Positions 13,150 to 22,380 of a stretch of 64,000 bases of DNA are shown piece after piece; the stretch's first letter is position 1, and each line of letters starts with the position of its first letter. The position numbers were made by a program, and so were the translations under genes. The notes beneath the pieces are model-generated. The model made no database searches. It worked only from the letters and a program-made list of their open reading frames with translations, and was not told the origin of the DNA. The stretch is from Leptolyngbya sp. SIO1E4 (GTDB taxonomy: Bacteria > Cyanobacteriota > Cyanobacteriia > Phormidesmidales > Phormidesmidaceae), in assembly GCA_010672825.2 (NCBI GenBank), contig JAAHFU020000003.1, positions 1,022,704 to 1,086,703 of the forward strand, written 5' to 3'.

Positions 13150-13500
13150 GTGGTTAGTCATGAAACAGCGCCGGTTTTTGATAAGTCAGCTCTGCTAGGA
13201 TGTGTGGGAGGTGATGAGGAAATTGCCGCGGAGGTTTGTCAAGCTTTCCTTGACGATTTCCCAAACGATATTCAGGTACTGAGAGCGTGCACGCAAGCCG
13301 GAGATTCGGAAGATCTTGCCTGTAGAGCCCATGGTATCAAGGGTGCTGCTGCTAATTTGGGTGCTGAAGCCTTGAGGAAAGTCGCCTTCGAGACTGAGAA
13401 GGCCGCTAAGGCTGGGGACATGAACGCAGCCTTGAGTCACATCGCAGAATTGGAGATCCAATTTGCTCAGCTGAAAGCGGCGATCGAGCAGTGGCTATAA
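13150..13500 (+). CDS. Stand-alone HPt phosphotransfer protein
   Basis: 116 aa single-domain histidine phosphotransfer protein. The motif AHGIKGAAANLGA carries phospho-His 61, with the following helices (EALRKVAFETEKAA, AALSHIAELE) matching an Hpt four-helix bundle. The start is GTG at 13150, after a GGAGGTAGGAG stretch that serves as a strong ribosome binding site. It sits 50 nt after the second hybrid kinase. By family knowledge it should accept phosphate from the receivers of the two hybrid kinases and pass it to a response regulator. No regulator with an intact Asp lies next to it, so its final target is probably encoded elsewhere. Confidence 0.92.
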   Translation: MVSHETAPVFDKSALLGCVGGDEEIAAEVCQAFLDDFPNDIQVLRACTQAGDSEDLACRAHGIKGAAANLGAEALRKVAFETEKAAKAGDMNAALSHIAELEIQFAQLKAAIEQWL

Positions 13501-13628
13501 ATCGCCTAGGAACCCAATCTTGAGCACAGGCACTGTGGGAGAGCCATCCGCACAGTTGATGTCTGCTGGCAGAAATGACGGTACAGTCTTAACAGATAGA
13601 CAAGGTTTTCTTAGCTCTAAAACCTCGG

Positions 13629-13650
13629 ATTCCCTTGTTTTTGAGGGAAT
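13629..13650. repeat. Inverted repeat upstream of third kinase
   Basis: ATTCCCT (13629-13635) and AGGGAAT (13644-13650) form a perfect 7-bp stem with an 8-nt T-rich loop, 28 nt before the kinase start. It could be a leader hairpin or an operator. It is unlikely to be a terminator, because no T-run follows. Confidence 0.4.
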
Positions 13651-13677
13651 ATTGAAAACAAACTCTCCGCGATCCCA

Positions 13678-16600
13678 ATGTTCACTCGCACCACGGCTCT
13701 CTCCCTGGTAGAACTGAAATCTTCAATTGTCCGGGAGCCTCTGACGGTTTCACCTGATGTGAGGGTCATTGATGCGATCGCTCAAATGAGCAGCGTCAGA
13801 GCCTACCGTGACTTCACGCAAACAGAAAATACCCCCCTGGATGACCTGCATTTAGAGGTTCGATCAAGCTGCGTGGTGGTTGTGGACGCGGAACAGGTGG
13901 TCGGAATTTTAACCACCCAGGATGTGGTGCGTCTGAGCGCCCAGCAACAGCCTCTTGATCGCTTAGTGATGCGGCAGGTGATGGCTCATCCGGTGGTCAC
14001 CTTGCGCGAATCTGAGTTTACCCATTTGTTATCTGCCATCGACTTACTGCAACAGCACCGCATTCACCATTTGCCCATTGTGGATGAGCAAGCTCGCCTG
14101 GTGGGGTTAGTCACCCAAGCCAGCGTGCGGCAAGCTGCCACCCACCAACACTTACAGAAGGAGTTGAATAAACGGCAACATATTGAAGCCCTACTTCTAG
14201 AAAGTGAACAGCGGTATGCCTCTTTGATCGCAGCCGCTCCAGTCGGGATTTTTCGCAGCGATGCCATGGGCCGCTGCACCTATGTCAACGATCATTACTG
14301 TCAGATTACTGGACTCACCCTAGAAAGTGTGTTCGGAGACGGATGGCAACAGGGGTTACACCCAGAAGATCGCGCCTGGGTCATTGCGGCGTGGTCTCAA
14401 GCAGTCCGGGCAGAACGCTCCTTTCAACTCGAACATCGCTATCTGCATCCCGATGGGGGCATCCGGTGGGTCTACACCCAATCAATGGCTGAACGGGATG
14501 CCGCAGGGCGAGTCGTTGGCTATGTCGGCACACTCATCGACATTAGTGAGAGAGCGCGACTCGAAGCAGAACGCAAGCAAGCCGAAGCCGCCCTCAGGGA
14601 AAGCGAAACCCGCTGGCAGTTTGCGTTGGAAGGGGCTGGAGATGGGGTCTGGGATTGGAACACCCAGACCAATACCGTGTTCTTTTCGCCGCAATGGAAA
14701 GCCATGCTGGGGTATGCCGACCACGAAGTAGGCAATCACCTGGAGGACTGGGATGACCGGGCGCATCCTGAGGATAAAGCCCAGTGTTATGTCGACCTGA
14801 ACAAACATATCAGCGGCGAGACTCCCATCTATCAGAATGAACATCGGGTTCGATGCAAAGACGGCAGCTATAAATGGATTCTGGCCCGTGGCAAGGTCAT
14901 TGAATGGTCTCCCGATGGTAAGCCGCTGAGGATAATTGGCACCCATACAGATATCAGCGATCGCAAACGAGCCGAAGCTGCCCTCAGGCAGAGCGAATTA
15001 ACCAACCGCATCATCATTGAAACCATCCCCGACCTGCTGATACAGATGGACTGGCAAGGGAATTACAGCCGCATGCTAGGAGGCAGCGGCGTTCGCGTCA
15101 AATATCCGTCTGCGTCGTCTACGAAACCAGAAGTCCATGACGTCTTACCCCCTCCCCTAGCCGAGCAGCGACTCTATTACACGAACCAAGCCCTTGAGAG
15201 TGGCCGCTTACAGATTTACGAGCAAAATTTCGACGTCGACGGCGAACAGCGCTGCGAAGAGGTTCGCATTGCTCCCCTCAATGAGCAAGAGGTGTTGGTG
15301 ATTATTCGAGATATCACCGAGCGGAAAAAAGCCGAACGACAGCTACAAAACCTAATCTCAGGAACCGCTGCGACAACCGGACAGAACTTTTTCCCGGCAT
15401 TAGTCAGCCACATTGTAGACGCCTTAAATGTCTCCCACGCCCTGGTAACTGAACAGGTAGGCGACAAGCTGCGCACCTTAGGATTTTGGGCCAACGACGC
15501 TCTACGCCCCACCTATACCTATAATCTGCGTCAAACCCCTTGTGAACGGGTATTACAAGCGGGGGAATTTTACTGCGAATGTTCGGTTCAGCAGATGTTC
15601 CCTGAGGATTTAGACCTCGTCGAGATGGAGGCAGAGAGCTATCTAGGTGTGGCCTTACATGATGCCCAGGGCAAGGTCATTGGTCATCTATGCATCCTCA
15701 ATAAGCAACCCATCCGGGACCCACAACGAGCAGAACAAATTCTGCAAGTCTTTGCTGCCCGAGCCGCCGCTGAGCTAGAGCGGCAACGGACGAGGACATC
15801 GTTAGAACAACTCAACCAAGCCCTAGAAGCCAAAGTCGAAGAACGCACCATCGCCCTCCAAGAGCGAGAAGCCCGTTATCGAGCCTTGGTGGACGTCATC
15901 CCTGATCTCCTCATCCGCCTGCATGCCGATGGCACTTACCTCGACGTGATATCGGGCAGCGGGGTTAAGCTATTCGACCCAGAGCGAATTAAAGCAGGCG
16001 TCAACATTTATGATGTGACGTCTTTCGAACATGCACACCAGCGGATGGTCTATGCTCGACAAGCCCTGCGAACCCGAGAGGTTCAGTTTTATGAATATGA
16101 GGTCATCCTGGATGGTGAACTTCGTTTCGAGGAAGCACGGATTGTTGCTATCCAAGCGGAAGAAGTTCTGGTCATTGTTCGAGACATCACCGATCGCAAA
16201 GCCGCTGAGAAAGCCCTACGAGAGTCTCAACAATTTCTGCAAACGGTACTCGATACGTTCCCGCTTTCCGTCTTTTGGAAAGATAGAAACTTAATTTATC
16301 AAGGCTGTAACCGCAACTTTATGAGGGATGCAGGGCTGACATCGGTTACAGATATCATCGGCAAGACAGACTATGACTTGCCCTGGAGGGCCGCAGAAGC
16401 TGAGGCGTATCGGGCTGGTGATCGAGACGTGATGGACGCTGTCATTACCAAGATTGGGATTGTTGAAACCCAACTGCAGGCAGATGGAAACCAGGTCTGG
16501 CTAGAAACCAATAAATTGCCGCTTCATAACCTGAGGGGTGAGGTTGTGGGTGTTTTGGGAACGTATCAGGACATTACTGACCGGAAACAAGCCGAAGCTC

Positions 16601-18054
16601 AAATTCGCTCCCTCCTCAATCGAACTCAATTATTAAATCGGATTAGCTCTGAAATTCGTGATTCGCTGGATCTAGATATCATCTTACAAACATCGGTCAA
16701 TGCCATCTTTTCTGAATTATCGGCCGATATTTGTACCTTTGCATGGCATCAAGAAGATGACAATATCAACCTGTGGGAAGTGATCAAAGAGCAAAAAATT
16801 CCTGACTTGCCCAGTTGGATAGGGTCCTATCAACTTGATCAGTTTCCTGAACTTTTAAACCATATTCTGGAAGATCGCGTTTATCGAGTAGATAGGTTAG
16901 AAACGCTCGGTGACAGGCGCCTCAAAGCCGCACTTGCAGCCGTCAACATTGAGGCCTATCTTTGCTTACCCATTCACACCGTTGGGGGTAAGGTTGGCAG
17001 TCTGCAGCTAGGTCGCATTTCTAATGAACACCCCTGGCAGGATGAAGAGATTAAGCTTTTGCAGGATATTGGCAATCAAGTCGCGATCGCCATCTACCAA
17101 GCACAACTCTATGAAGAATCCCAAGCCAAAACCAAAAAACTGCGGCAGTCTTACCAAGAACTCAAGGGAGCCCAATTACAGTTAATTCAGTCGGAAAAAA
17201 TGTCTAGCCTGGGGCAGCTAGTGGCAGGCATTGCCCATGAAATCAACAACCCGATGAGTTTTATTTATGGCAATTTAACTCTGGCATCAGACTATGCTGA
17301 GGATCTTGCAAATTTAATTCGTATCTATCAAGAAAATTACCCGAATCCACCGCAGGCAATCTCTGATTTCACTCGCCAGGCTGATATCGGCTACACCTTA
17401 GATGATTTCCCCAAGCTGCTGGCTTCCATGGAAACGGGTGCAACCCGTATTCGGGACATTGTTCAATCGTTGCGGACGTTCTCTCGGTTAGATCAGTCAA
17501 ACTACAAAGCCGTCGATATCCATGAAAATATCGACAATACCCTGGTGATTTTACAAAATCGCTTGAATGGTCGGGCCGGTAAACCCGAGATTCAGGTGAT
17601 CAAGAATTATGGTGAGCTACCCCTGATTGAGTGCTATAGCGGCTTGCTCAACCAGGTGATTATGAATTTGCTCGTCAATGCCATTGATGCCATTGAGGAG
17701 AAGCAGGTCAATGCAGCATCAGGTTACTCGGGATATATTGCCATTACTACGGCAACCGTTTCAGACGGTAAAATCAACATCTCAATTCAGGACAATGGCA
17801 CTGGTATTCTGCCCGAAACCCAGGCCAAGATTTTTAATCCCTTTTTCACAACTAAACCCACGGGGGTCGGCACGGGCATGGGCTTGTCCATCAGTTACCA
17901 AATCGTAACCGGCGATCACCAGGGGTGGCTCTCTTGCCATTCAGTCCCTGGAGAAGGCACTGAGTTTGTCATTGAGCTATGGCAGTCAATCCCCTATGGC
18001 TCCACAAAAGCAGCCTCTAGTCAGGGCGAGGCGGATGACTCTAACGTGACATAG
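13678..18054 (+). CDS. Giant sensor histidine kinase: CBS pair, PAS and GAF units, HisKA-HATPase
   Basis: 1458 aa, apparently cytoplasmic. A CBS pair (about 10-160) is nearly identical in plan to that of the first kinase ([20 protein letters not shown]). Three PAS units, a GAF domain (about 560-700), a coiled coil (EAKVEERTIAL), two more PAS units and a second GAF (about 980-1150) follow. The kinase core has GIAHEINNPMSF with phospho-His 1187, NLLVNAIDAIEE, DNGTGI and GTGMGLSIS. It has neither receiver nor HPt, unlike the other two kinases. The core type (GIAHEINNP) also differs from theirs, so it is a mosaic sharing only its sensor end with them. The ATG at 13678 is the only good start. The 3' end overlaps the convergent cupin gene by 34 nt. 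Confidence 0.92.
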   Translation: MFTRTTALSLVELKSSIVREPLTVSPDVRVIDAIAQMSSVRAYRDFTQTENTPLDDLHLEVRSSCVVVVDAEQVVGILTTQDVVRLSAQQQPLDRLVMRQVMAHPVVTLRESEFTHLLSAIDLLQQHRIHHLPIVDEQARLVGLVTQASVRQAATHQHLQKELNKRQHIEALLLESEQRYASLIAAAPVGIFRSDAMGRCTYVNDHYCQITGLTLESVFGDGWQQGLHPEDRAWVIAAWSQAVRAERSFQLEHRYLHPDGGIRWVYTQSMAERDAAGRVVGYVGTLIDISERARLEAERKQAEAALRESETRWQFALEGAGDGVWDWNTQTNTVFFSPQWKAMLGYADHEVGNHLEDWDDRAHPEDKAQCYVDLNKHISGETPIYQNEHRVRCKDGSYKWILARGKVIEWSPDGKPLRIIGTHTDISDRKRAEAALRQSELTNRIIIETIPDLLIQMDWQGNYSRMLGGSGVRVKYPSASSTKPEVHDVLPPPLAEQRLYYTNQALESGRLQIYEQNFDVDGEQRCEEVRIAPLNEQEVLVIIRDITERKKAERQLQNLISGTAATTGQNFFPALVSHIVDALNVSHALVTEQVGDKLRTLGFWANDALRPTYTYNLRQTPCERVLQAGEFYCECSVQQMFPEDLDLVEMEAESYLGVALHDAQGKVIGHLCILNKQPIRDPQRAEQILQVFAARAAAELERQRTRTSLEQLNQALEAKVEERTIALQEREARYRALVDVIPDLLIRLHADGTYLDVISGSGVKLFDPERIKAGVNIYDVTSFEHAHQRMVYARQALRTREVQFYEYEVILDGELRFEEARIVAIQAEEVLVIVRDITDRKAAEKALRESQQFLQTVLDTFPLSVFWKDRNLIYQGCNRNFMRDAGLTSVTDIIGKTDYDLPWRAAEAEAYRAGDRDVMDAVITKIGIVETQLQADGNQVWLETNKLPLHNLRGEVVGVLGTYQDITDRKQAEAQIRSLLNRTQLLNRISSEIRDSLDLDIILQTSVNAIFSELSADICTFAWHQEDDNINLWEVIKEQKIPDLPSWIGSYQLDQFPELLNHILEDRVYRVDRLETLGDRRLKAALAAVNIEAYLCLPIHTVGGKVGSLQLGRISNEHPWQDEEIKLLQDIGNQVAIAIYQAQLYEESQAKTKKLRQSYQELKGAQLQLIQSEKMSSLGQLVAGIAHEINNPMSFIYGNLTLASDYAEDLANLIRIYQENYPNPPQAISDFTRQADIGYTLDDFPKLLASMETGATRIRDIVQSLRTFSRLDQSNYKAVDIHENIDNTLVILQNRLNGRAGKPEIQVIKNYGELPLIECYSGLLNQVIMNLLVNAIDAIEEKQVNAASGYSGYIAITTATVSDGKINISIQDNGTGILPETQAKIFNPFFTTKPTGVGTGMGLSISYQIVTGDHQGWLSCHSVPGEGTEFVIELWQSIPYGSTKAASSQGEADDSNVT

Positions 18055-18506
18055 TCTCGGCGATCGCCCACCCGATACATGCGTTTGCCCTGCTTAGGAT
18101 AATCACACACGTCGTAGTCGAGATTAGTGCCCCCCATGAGATACACCAGATCCTCGGTAAAAGGATTGTGCATGCTGTGGGCCAAACTGTCTGGCGGAAA
18201 CCCCATAAAGTCACCGGGTTTCACCTCAAACGTTTCGGTGCCGATTTCAGCAATGCCTCGTCCTGACAGGATGTAAATGAACTCTTCTTCTCCTCGATGA
18301 CGGTGATACTCTGTGGAGTCATGTCCTGAGGCAACTCGCACCAGATGCACACCCAAGTGAAGACAGCCCGTCGCCGTTGCTAAAGACTTGGTATGGCGAA
18401 TCGCATTCGAATTCAACGGATGGATAAAGACCTGCTCTGGCAAATCAGCGATGGCTTCGGCAGGGATCAGCGGGTGGGGGAAAGAAGAATTCGGGGGTGC
18501 AGACAT
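18021..18506 (-). CDS. Cupin-domain protein
   Basis: 161 aa from the ATG at 18506 (MSAPPNSSF); an in-frame TTG at 18521 is a weaker option. The single cupin barrel spans about 45-140. The first cupin motif reads EYHRHRGEEEFIYILSG, with two His and a Glu for metal, and the second includes LAHSMHN. The segment EVKPGDFMGFPPD between them is typical. The substrate is unknown; small cupins of this type often act as isomerases, dioxygenases or sugar-binding sensors. The gene converges on the third kinase and its stop lies inside the kinase coding region. No partner gene in the same direction is close. Confidence 0.85.
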   Translation of the reverse strand: MSAPPNSSFPHPLIPAEAIADLPEQVFIHPLNSNAIRHTKSLATATGCLHLGVHLVRVASGHDSTEYHRHRGEEEFIYILSGRGIAEIGTETFEVKPGDFMGFPPDSLAHSMHNPFTEDLVYLMGGTNLDYDVCDYPKQGKRMYRVGDRRDYVTLESSASP

Positions 18507-18976
18507 AGATTGCAACGGCAAGTCAGACGGTTTATGGTGAAAGGCTATTTTTATCGCTTTGGCTAGCAGGCCATCGGCACGGTCAAGTTGTCGAATGCTT
18601 ACACGATGGGCTTTTTGGCTTCACCACAGTCGCAAGCTTTGCAACTATTTGCAACGACTGGAATACTTCCAAACTTTGAAGTGGCACAGTGAGACCTCAA
18701 AGATGAAGCTTCGGTAAAGTAACATCTACTCTCATAAAGGACAAGTGAAGAAGCCTGGGATTTATGCCAGCTACAGATGCAGTTTATAGGACTCTTAGAG
18801 TTTTGTCGTGACGATTGAGACAATTTAAATGTGTCTAGGATCGGTCATTTTGAATTCCCGTTATTGAAAGTTGCGTCGATGAAATTGCTGTGTTCCCGAT
18901 TCAATCGACATCTGATTTACCGCGAGCTGTGGAGTGTCGGACAGCCCTAGTGACGTATCTAATAAGGTGAGATTTG
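18507..18976. other. Intergenic region
   Basis: 470 nt between the divergent cupin and response-regulator genes. Open frames here are short and lack family resemblance or codon structure. I see no RNA gene. It should contain the promoter of the regulator gene. Confidence 0.5.
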
Positions 18977-19651
18977 ATGTATCGAATCTTAGTCATAGAA
19001 GACGATTCTCGTATTGCCACATTTATTCAGAAGGCGTTAAATGCCGAGGATTTTACCGCTGAGATTGCTCCCAGTGGCCATGCAGCACTCACAAAGGCGT
19101 TAGGGGGTAATTTTGATCTGCTCATTCTCGAACTAGATTTGCCTGATCAAGATGGATTGCAAGTCATCGAAGCGCTCCGGGGTCAGGGCGAAACCGTTCC
19201 TATCATCATTCTTACGGCGCGAGATGACATTCATGATAAGGTTGCCGGGCTGGAAAGGGGCGCAGATGATTACATGACTAAACCCTTTCGCTTTGAAGAA
19301 TTGCTGGCCAGAACGAAAGCACGTCTAAGACGCCCCCCTCATATTGCCACTGCTCCTTATGAAAAGGCCTTATGCGTGGCTAATGTGGAGCTTAACTTGC
19401 GCACCCGCCGAGTGCGTGTCGGAAATCGGGTGATTAGCTTACCGGCCCGTGAGTTTACGCTCGCAGAAACCTTCTTACGACATCCGGGGCAGGTACTGAG
19501 CCGTGAACAGCTGCTAGACCGAATTTGGGGTTATGACTATAGCCCTGGTTCGAACGTTGTAGATGTCTATGTTGGCTATTTGCGCAAAAAGTTGGGGAGA
19601 GGGCTCATTGAAACTGTTCGGGGAATGGGATATCGCCTCCGGACCGAATAA
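18977..19651 (+). CDS. OmpR/PhoB-type response regulator with Asp-to-Glu at the phospho-acceptor
   Basis: 224 aa from the ATG at 18977, directly after an in-frame TTG. The receiver (about 2-115) has the acidic pair D9-D10 (VIEDDSR), the Thr of IIILTARDD and the Lys of DYMTKPF. The phospho-acceptor strand reads LLILELDLPDQDG, so residue 52 is Glu instead of Asp (codon gaa). The C-terminal winged helix (about 125-222) has the usual PAREFTLAE, HPGQVLSREQLLDRIWG and VDVYVGYLRKKLG segments. Asp-to-Glu changes here often mimic the phosphorylated state, so the protein may be constitutively active or regulated another way. It lies 0.9 kb after the third kinase but is separated from it by the opposite-strand cupin gene. 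Confidence 0.92.
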   Translation: MYRILVIEDDSRIATFIQKALNAEDFTAEIAPSGHAALTKALGGNFDLLILELDLPDQDGLQVIEALRGQGETVPIIILTARDDIHDKVAGLERGADDYMTKPFRFEELLARTKARLRRPPHIATAPYEKALCVANVELNLRTRRVRVGNRVISLPAREFTLAETFLRHPGQVLSREQLLDRIWGYDYSPGSNVVDVYVGYLRKKLGRGLIETVRGMGYRLRTE

Positions 19652-19944
19652 GGCAACCCTACCCCAAATCCGTTTCATATACTCTTTTCAAGAGATCTGT
19701 TAGGGTGCGTAACGCCAAGGGCGAGGTTGCATCCACAGCAGAGCCAACCCACCGCCAGCGGTCAATGGTGTCAGGAAAAGGGTCTGAAGAATTCAGATTT
19801 CGTCTCCCCTGTTCCATCGCACGTGTTCTCCAGAGAGCGGGGGCGATCGCATTGAGGTTGAGACACCTGGCCAGCTGAACAGTTCTTGCAGAGGGCGGTT
19901 CATTCTGCCTTTCGCTCTCAATACAGCCCTAAATATCGCCCCCG

Positions 19945-22356
19945 CTATCCACCCGTTGCAGATTGCAAGGGTGCCGGATTACCGACCAGCACAAATGCGG
20001 CCCATGCTAAAGGATTAGCATGGGCTTCCATTGTTTGTAACATGGCCTGTCGGAGTGCTTGAGCCTTATTTTGCCCCTGCTGCAAGCCTGTGTAGAATGT
20101 CGCCATGAGCTCAGCCGTGGGGGCATCTGGCACGGCCCAGAGAGAAACCACGGTGCTGTTGGCCCCTGCTGCGATCAACGATCGCGAGAGTCCAACCACG
20201 CCATCTCCCGTCACTTCTCCTAAGCCAGTGTCACAGGCACTCAGCACGACGAGTTGGGCATTGAGGGAAAGCTGAGCAATCTCGCGTGCCGTTAGTAACC
20301 CATCGGCAGTTTCCGAGGGGGCCAGGGCGATCGCGCCAGGAACCGGGATGCGATCGCGAGTGTCCACATAATCCAACAGGCCGTGGGTGGCAAGGTGAAT
20401 GACATCCGCGTGCTGCATTTGGGGCACAATGGCAGATTCGCTGGCAGCGCTGCCAGTGATGGCTTCAGTTTGCAAAAGACGGGCGATCGCCTGAGCTTCG
20501 GCTTCTGCCCCAGGCAAGGGTTGTAAAGGGGGCGAGGGCTGATCGGCCACCCTCGTTAGGGCAGGCATTGCCGGATTCCCAATAACTAGGGGGGTCAGGG
20601 TAGCGGGGTCAGGATTGGCCAGCAGCGTCAAGTCAAGGAGCTGAATTGCCGGAGCCGTCAGCAGCGTATGATGCTCGATTAGGTAACGCTCCTCGGCATC
20701 TTGCAGAGCTGCAAAGGGCACATAAAACAAAGATTCATGGGGAATCAGAACAACTAGCGCTTCTGGATCGGTGGGCAAAACATCGGCAATGGGGGCAATC
20801 AAGTGTTGATAGATTTCCTGGAGTTGGGGCGTTGCCGACGGAGCAGCCGTTGCTTGGACACCCAACCCGCGCGTTCGCCCTAAGGCTCCCAGGGCGGATC
20901 GACTCTGTTGCACCTGGTCGTCCAGGCTGAGTTCAGAGCCCTCCAGTGAGACCTGACGAAATGTAATTTCTCCCGCAGGCGAAACGACCCAAACAAAAAG
21001 CTGCCCCGCCTCGCCCCGTTGCCGTCCCTGCACGGTGAACTCATCTTTGGGCACAATGGCATACTCGACCAGGGTGGCATTCAGGGTGCGGGCCACCTGT
21101 TGAATCTGGTCAATGGTGAGGGGCGATAGCTGGGTCGCCTCGCCTGCAACCAGCTCCACAAAGGCCCTGGCTCGACCCTGTTCTGATGTTTCCAGGGCAG
21201 CAGCATAGTTGCCTTGAGCCACCTGAACTTGCATCAGCAAATTGTAGGTATAGATTTGGGTGTCAAAGACATTGACCTTATCGGCATCTCCTAACCCTTG
21301 CCGAAGCCTGGTTAATAACCTGACGGACTCCTGCAGGGCCATTTCAGCGGCTGGGAGATGTTCTGCCGTCAACTGGGCATGGGCGAGGTTATTCAGCGCG
21401 TTGGCCAGCAGTAAAGGATCTTCTAGGGTGCGGGCGATCGCGATACTGTGTTGGTGAGTCGTCAGGGAGGCGTCTATGTCCTCCAGATCTTCGTAAGCAA
21501 CCCCCAGGTTGGTCAGCACCCTTGCCTGCAGAGAAGGATTATTGGTCTGCTCTGCCAGGGTCAGACTTTCTTTGAAATAGGCGATCGCCTGCTGAAATGC
21601 GCCCAACTGCTGATAAGCGCCGCCCAAATTATTGAGCCCATAGGCGGCAGATCCCAAATTGCCAATGTCGCGGGCCAGGGCAATACCGACCTGGTATTGG
21701 TCGATCGCGCGCCGATATTCGCCCCGTAAACCGTAGAGCCCCCCTAAATTCATCAGGGCAGTGGCTTCTAGAGACGGGGCATCGATACGGCGAGCCATCG
21801 TTAGGCTGGTTTCCTGGGCCGTAATCGCCGAATCATAATCCCCTAAAGCTTCATAAGCATTCCCGAGTAGACCGAAGAGTTGAGCTTCCACCGCAGGCGT
21901 CCCCTGAGCCTGGATAATGGTCAACGCCTGCTCATAGGTGGCAACCGCGTCAGCATATCGCCCCGATGCTTGATAGGCAATCCCCAGGTTGCCAAGCGCT
22001 TGGGCTTCTAGTTCGCGATCGTTGAGTTGATGCGCCAGGGCCGCACTTTCTTGGCTGTAGGCGATCGCATCGCGATAGCGTCCTAACGACTGGGTCGCTG
22101 CCGCCAGCGCATTGAGGGTAATAGCGATGTTTTGCTGCGCATCTGCGGCTCGGTAGCCCTCTAGGGCGGCCTGCCAGGCAGCGATGGCAGCTTCGTAATC
22201 GTTGGTTTGAAAGGCAGCTAGCCCAGCCTGAAAGTGAGCGCTGGCTGGGAGCTGAGAAATTGCCTGGGCGATCGTGGGCGTCGTCACCGTCACCGAGACC
22301 CTTTCCACGGTACCGACAGAGTCTAAGCTCAAGACCAATAGGGTTGGCAGCAACAT
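19945..22356 (-). CDS. TPR-CHAT domain protein (caspase-like protease)
   Basis: 803 aa. The N-terminus is hydrophobic (MLLPTLLVLSL) and may be a signal or anchor. About eight tetratricopeptide repeats follow (about 40-350, e.g. ALGNLGIAYQASGRYADAV). The C-terminal CHAT domain (about 500-800) has the His-Cys dyad: His 658 in HLATHGLLD and Cys 708 in VVLSACDTGLGE. CHAT proteins are clan CD, caspase/separase-related peptidases; the TPR part usually binds a partner. The gene starts 24 nt after the stop of the TPS exoprotein gene, so the two are probably co-transcribed. A CHAT protein next to a TPS-type exoprotein suggests processing or signalling linked to surface proteins, which is inference. 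The gene ends near 19945 with no obvious terminator. Confidence 0.9.
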   Translation of the reverse strand: MLLPTLLVLSLDSVGTVERVSVTVTTPTIAQAISQLPASAHFQAGLAAFQTNDYEAAIAAWQAALEGYRAADAQQNIAITLNALAAATQSLGRYRDAIAYSQESAALAHQLNDRELEAQALGNLGIAYQASGRYADAVATYEQALTIIQAQGTPAVEAQLFGLLGNAYEALGDYDSAITAQETSLTMARRIDAPSLEATALMNLGGLYGLRGEYRRAIDQYQVGIALARDIGNLGSAAYGLNNLGGAYQQLGAFQQAIAYFKESLTLAEQTNNPSLQARVLTNLGVAYEDLEDIDASLTTHQHSIAIARTLEDPLLLANALNNLAHAQLTAEHLPAAEMALQESVRLLTRLRQGLGDADKVNVFDTQIYTYNLLMQVQVAQGNYAAALETSEQGRARAFVELVAGEATQLSPLTIDQIQQVARTLNATLVEYAIVPKDEFTVQGRQRGEAGQLFVWVVSPAGEITFRQVSLEGSELSLDDQVQQSRSALGALGRTRGLGVQATAAPSATPQLQEIYQHLIAPIADVLPTDPEALVVLIPHESLFYVPFAALQDAEERYLIEHHTLLTAPAIQLLDLTLLANPDPATLTPLVIGNPAMPALTRVADQPSPPLQPLPGAEAEAQAIARLLQTEAITGSAASESAIVPQMQHADVIHLATHGLLDYVDTRDRIPVPGAIALAPSETADGLLTAREIAQLSLNAQLVVLSACDTGLGEVTGDGVVGLSRSLIAAGANSTVVSLWAVPDAPTAELMATFYTGLQQGQNKAQALRQAMLQTMEAHANPLAWAAFVLVGNPAPLQSATGG

Positions 22357-22380
22357 CAGAGAATTCCGCGACTGAGCATA

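Noticed and set aside
18599..18823. 74-aa open frame on the minus strand
   Set aside because: Cys/Ser-rich composition, no family resemblance and no good ribosome binding site; it lies in a regulatory gap.
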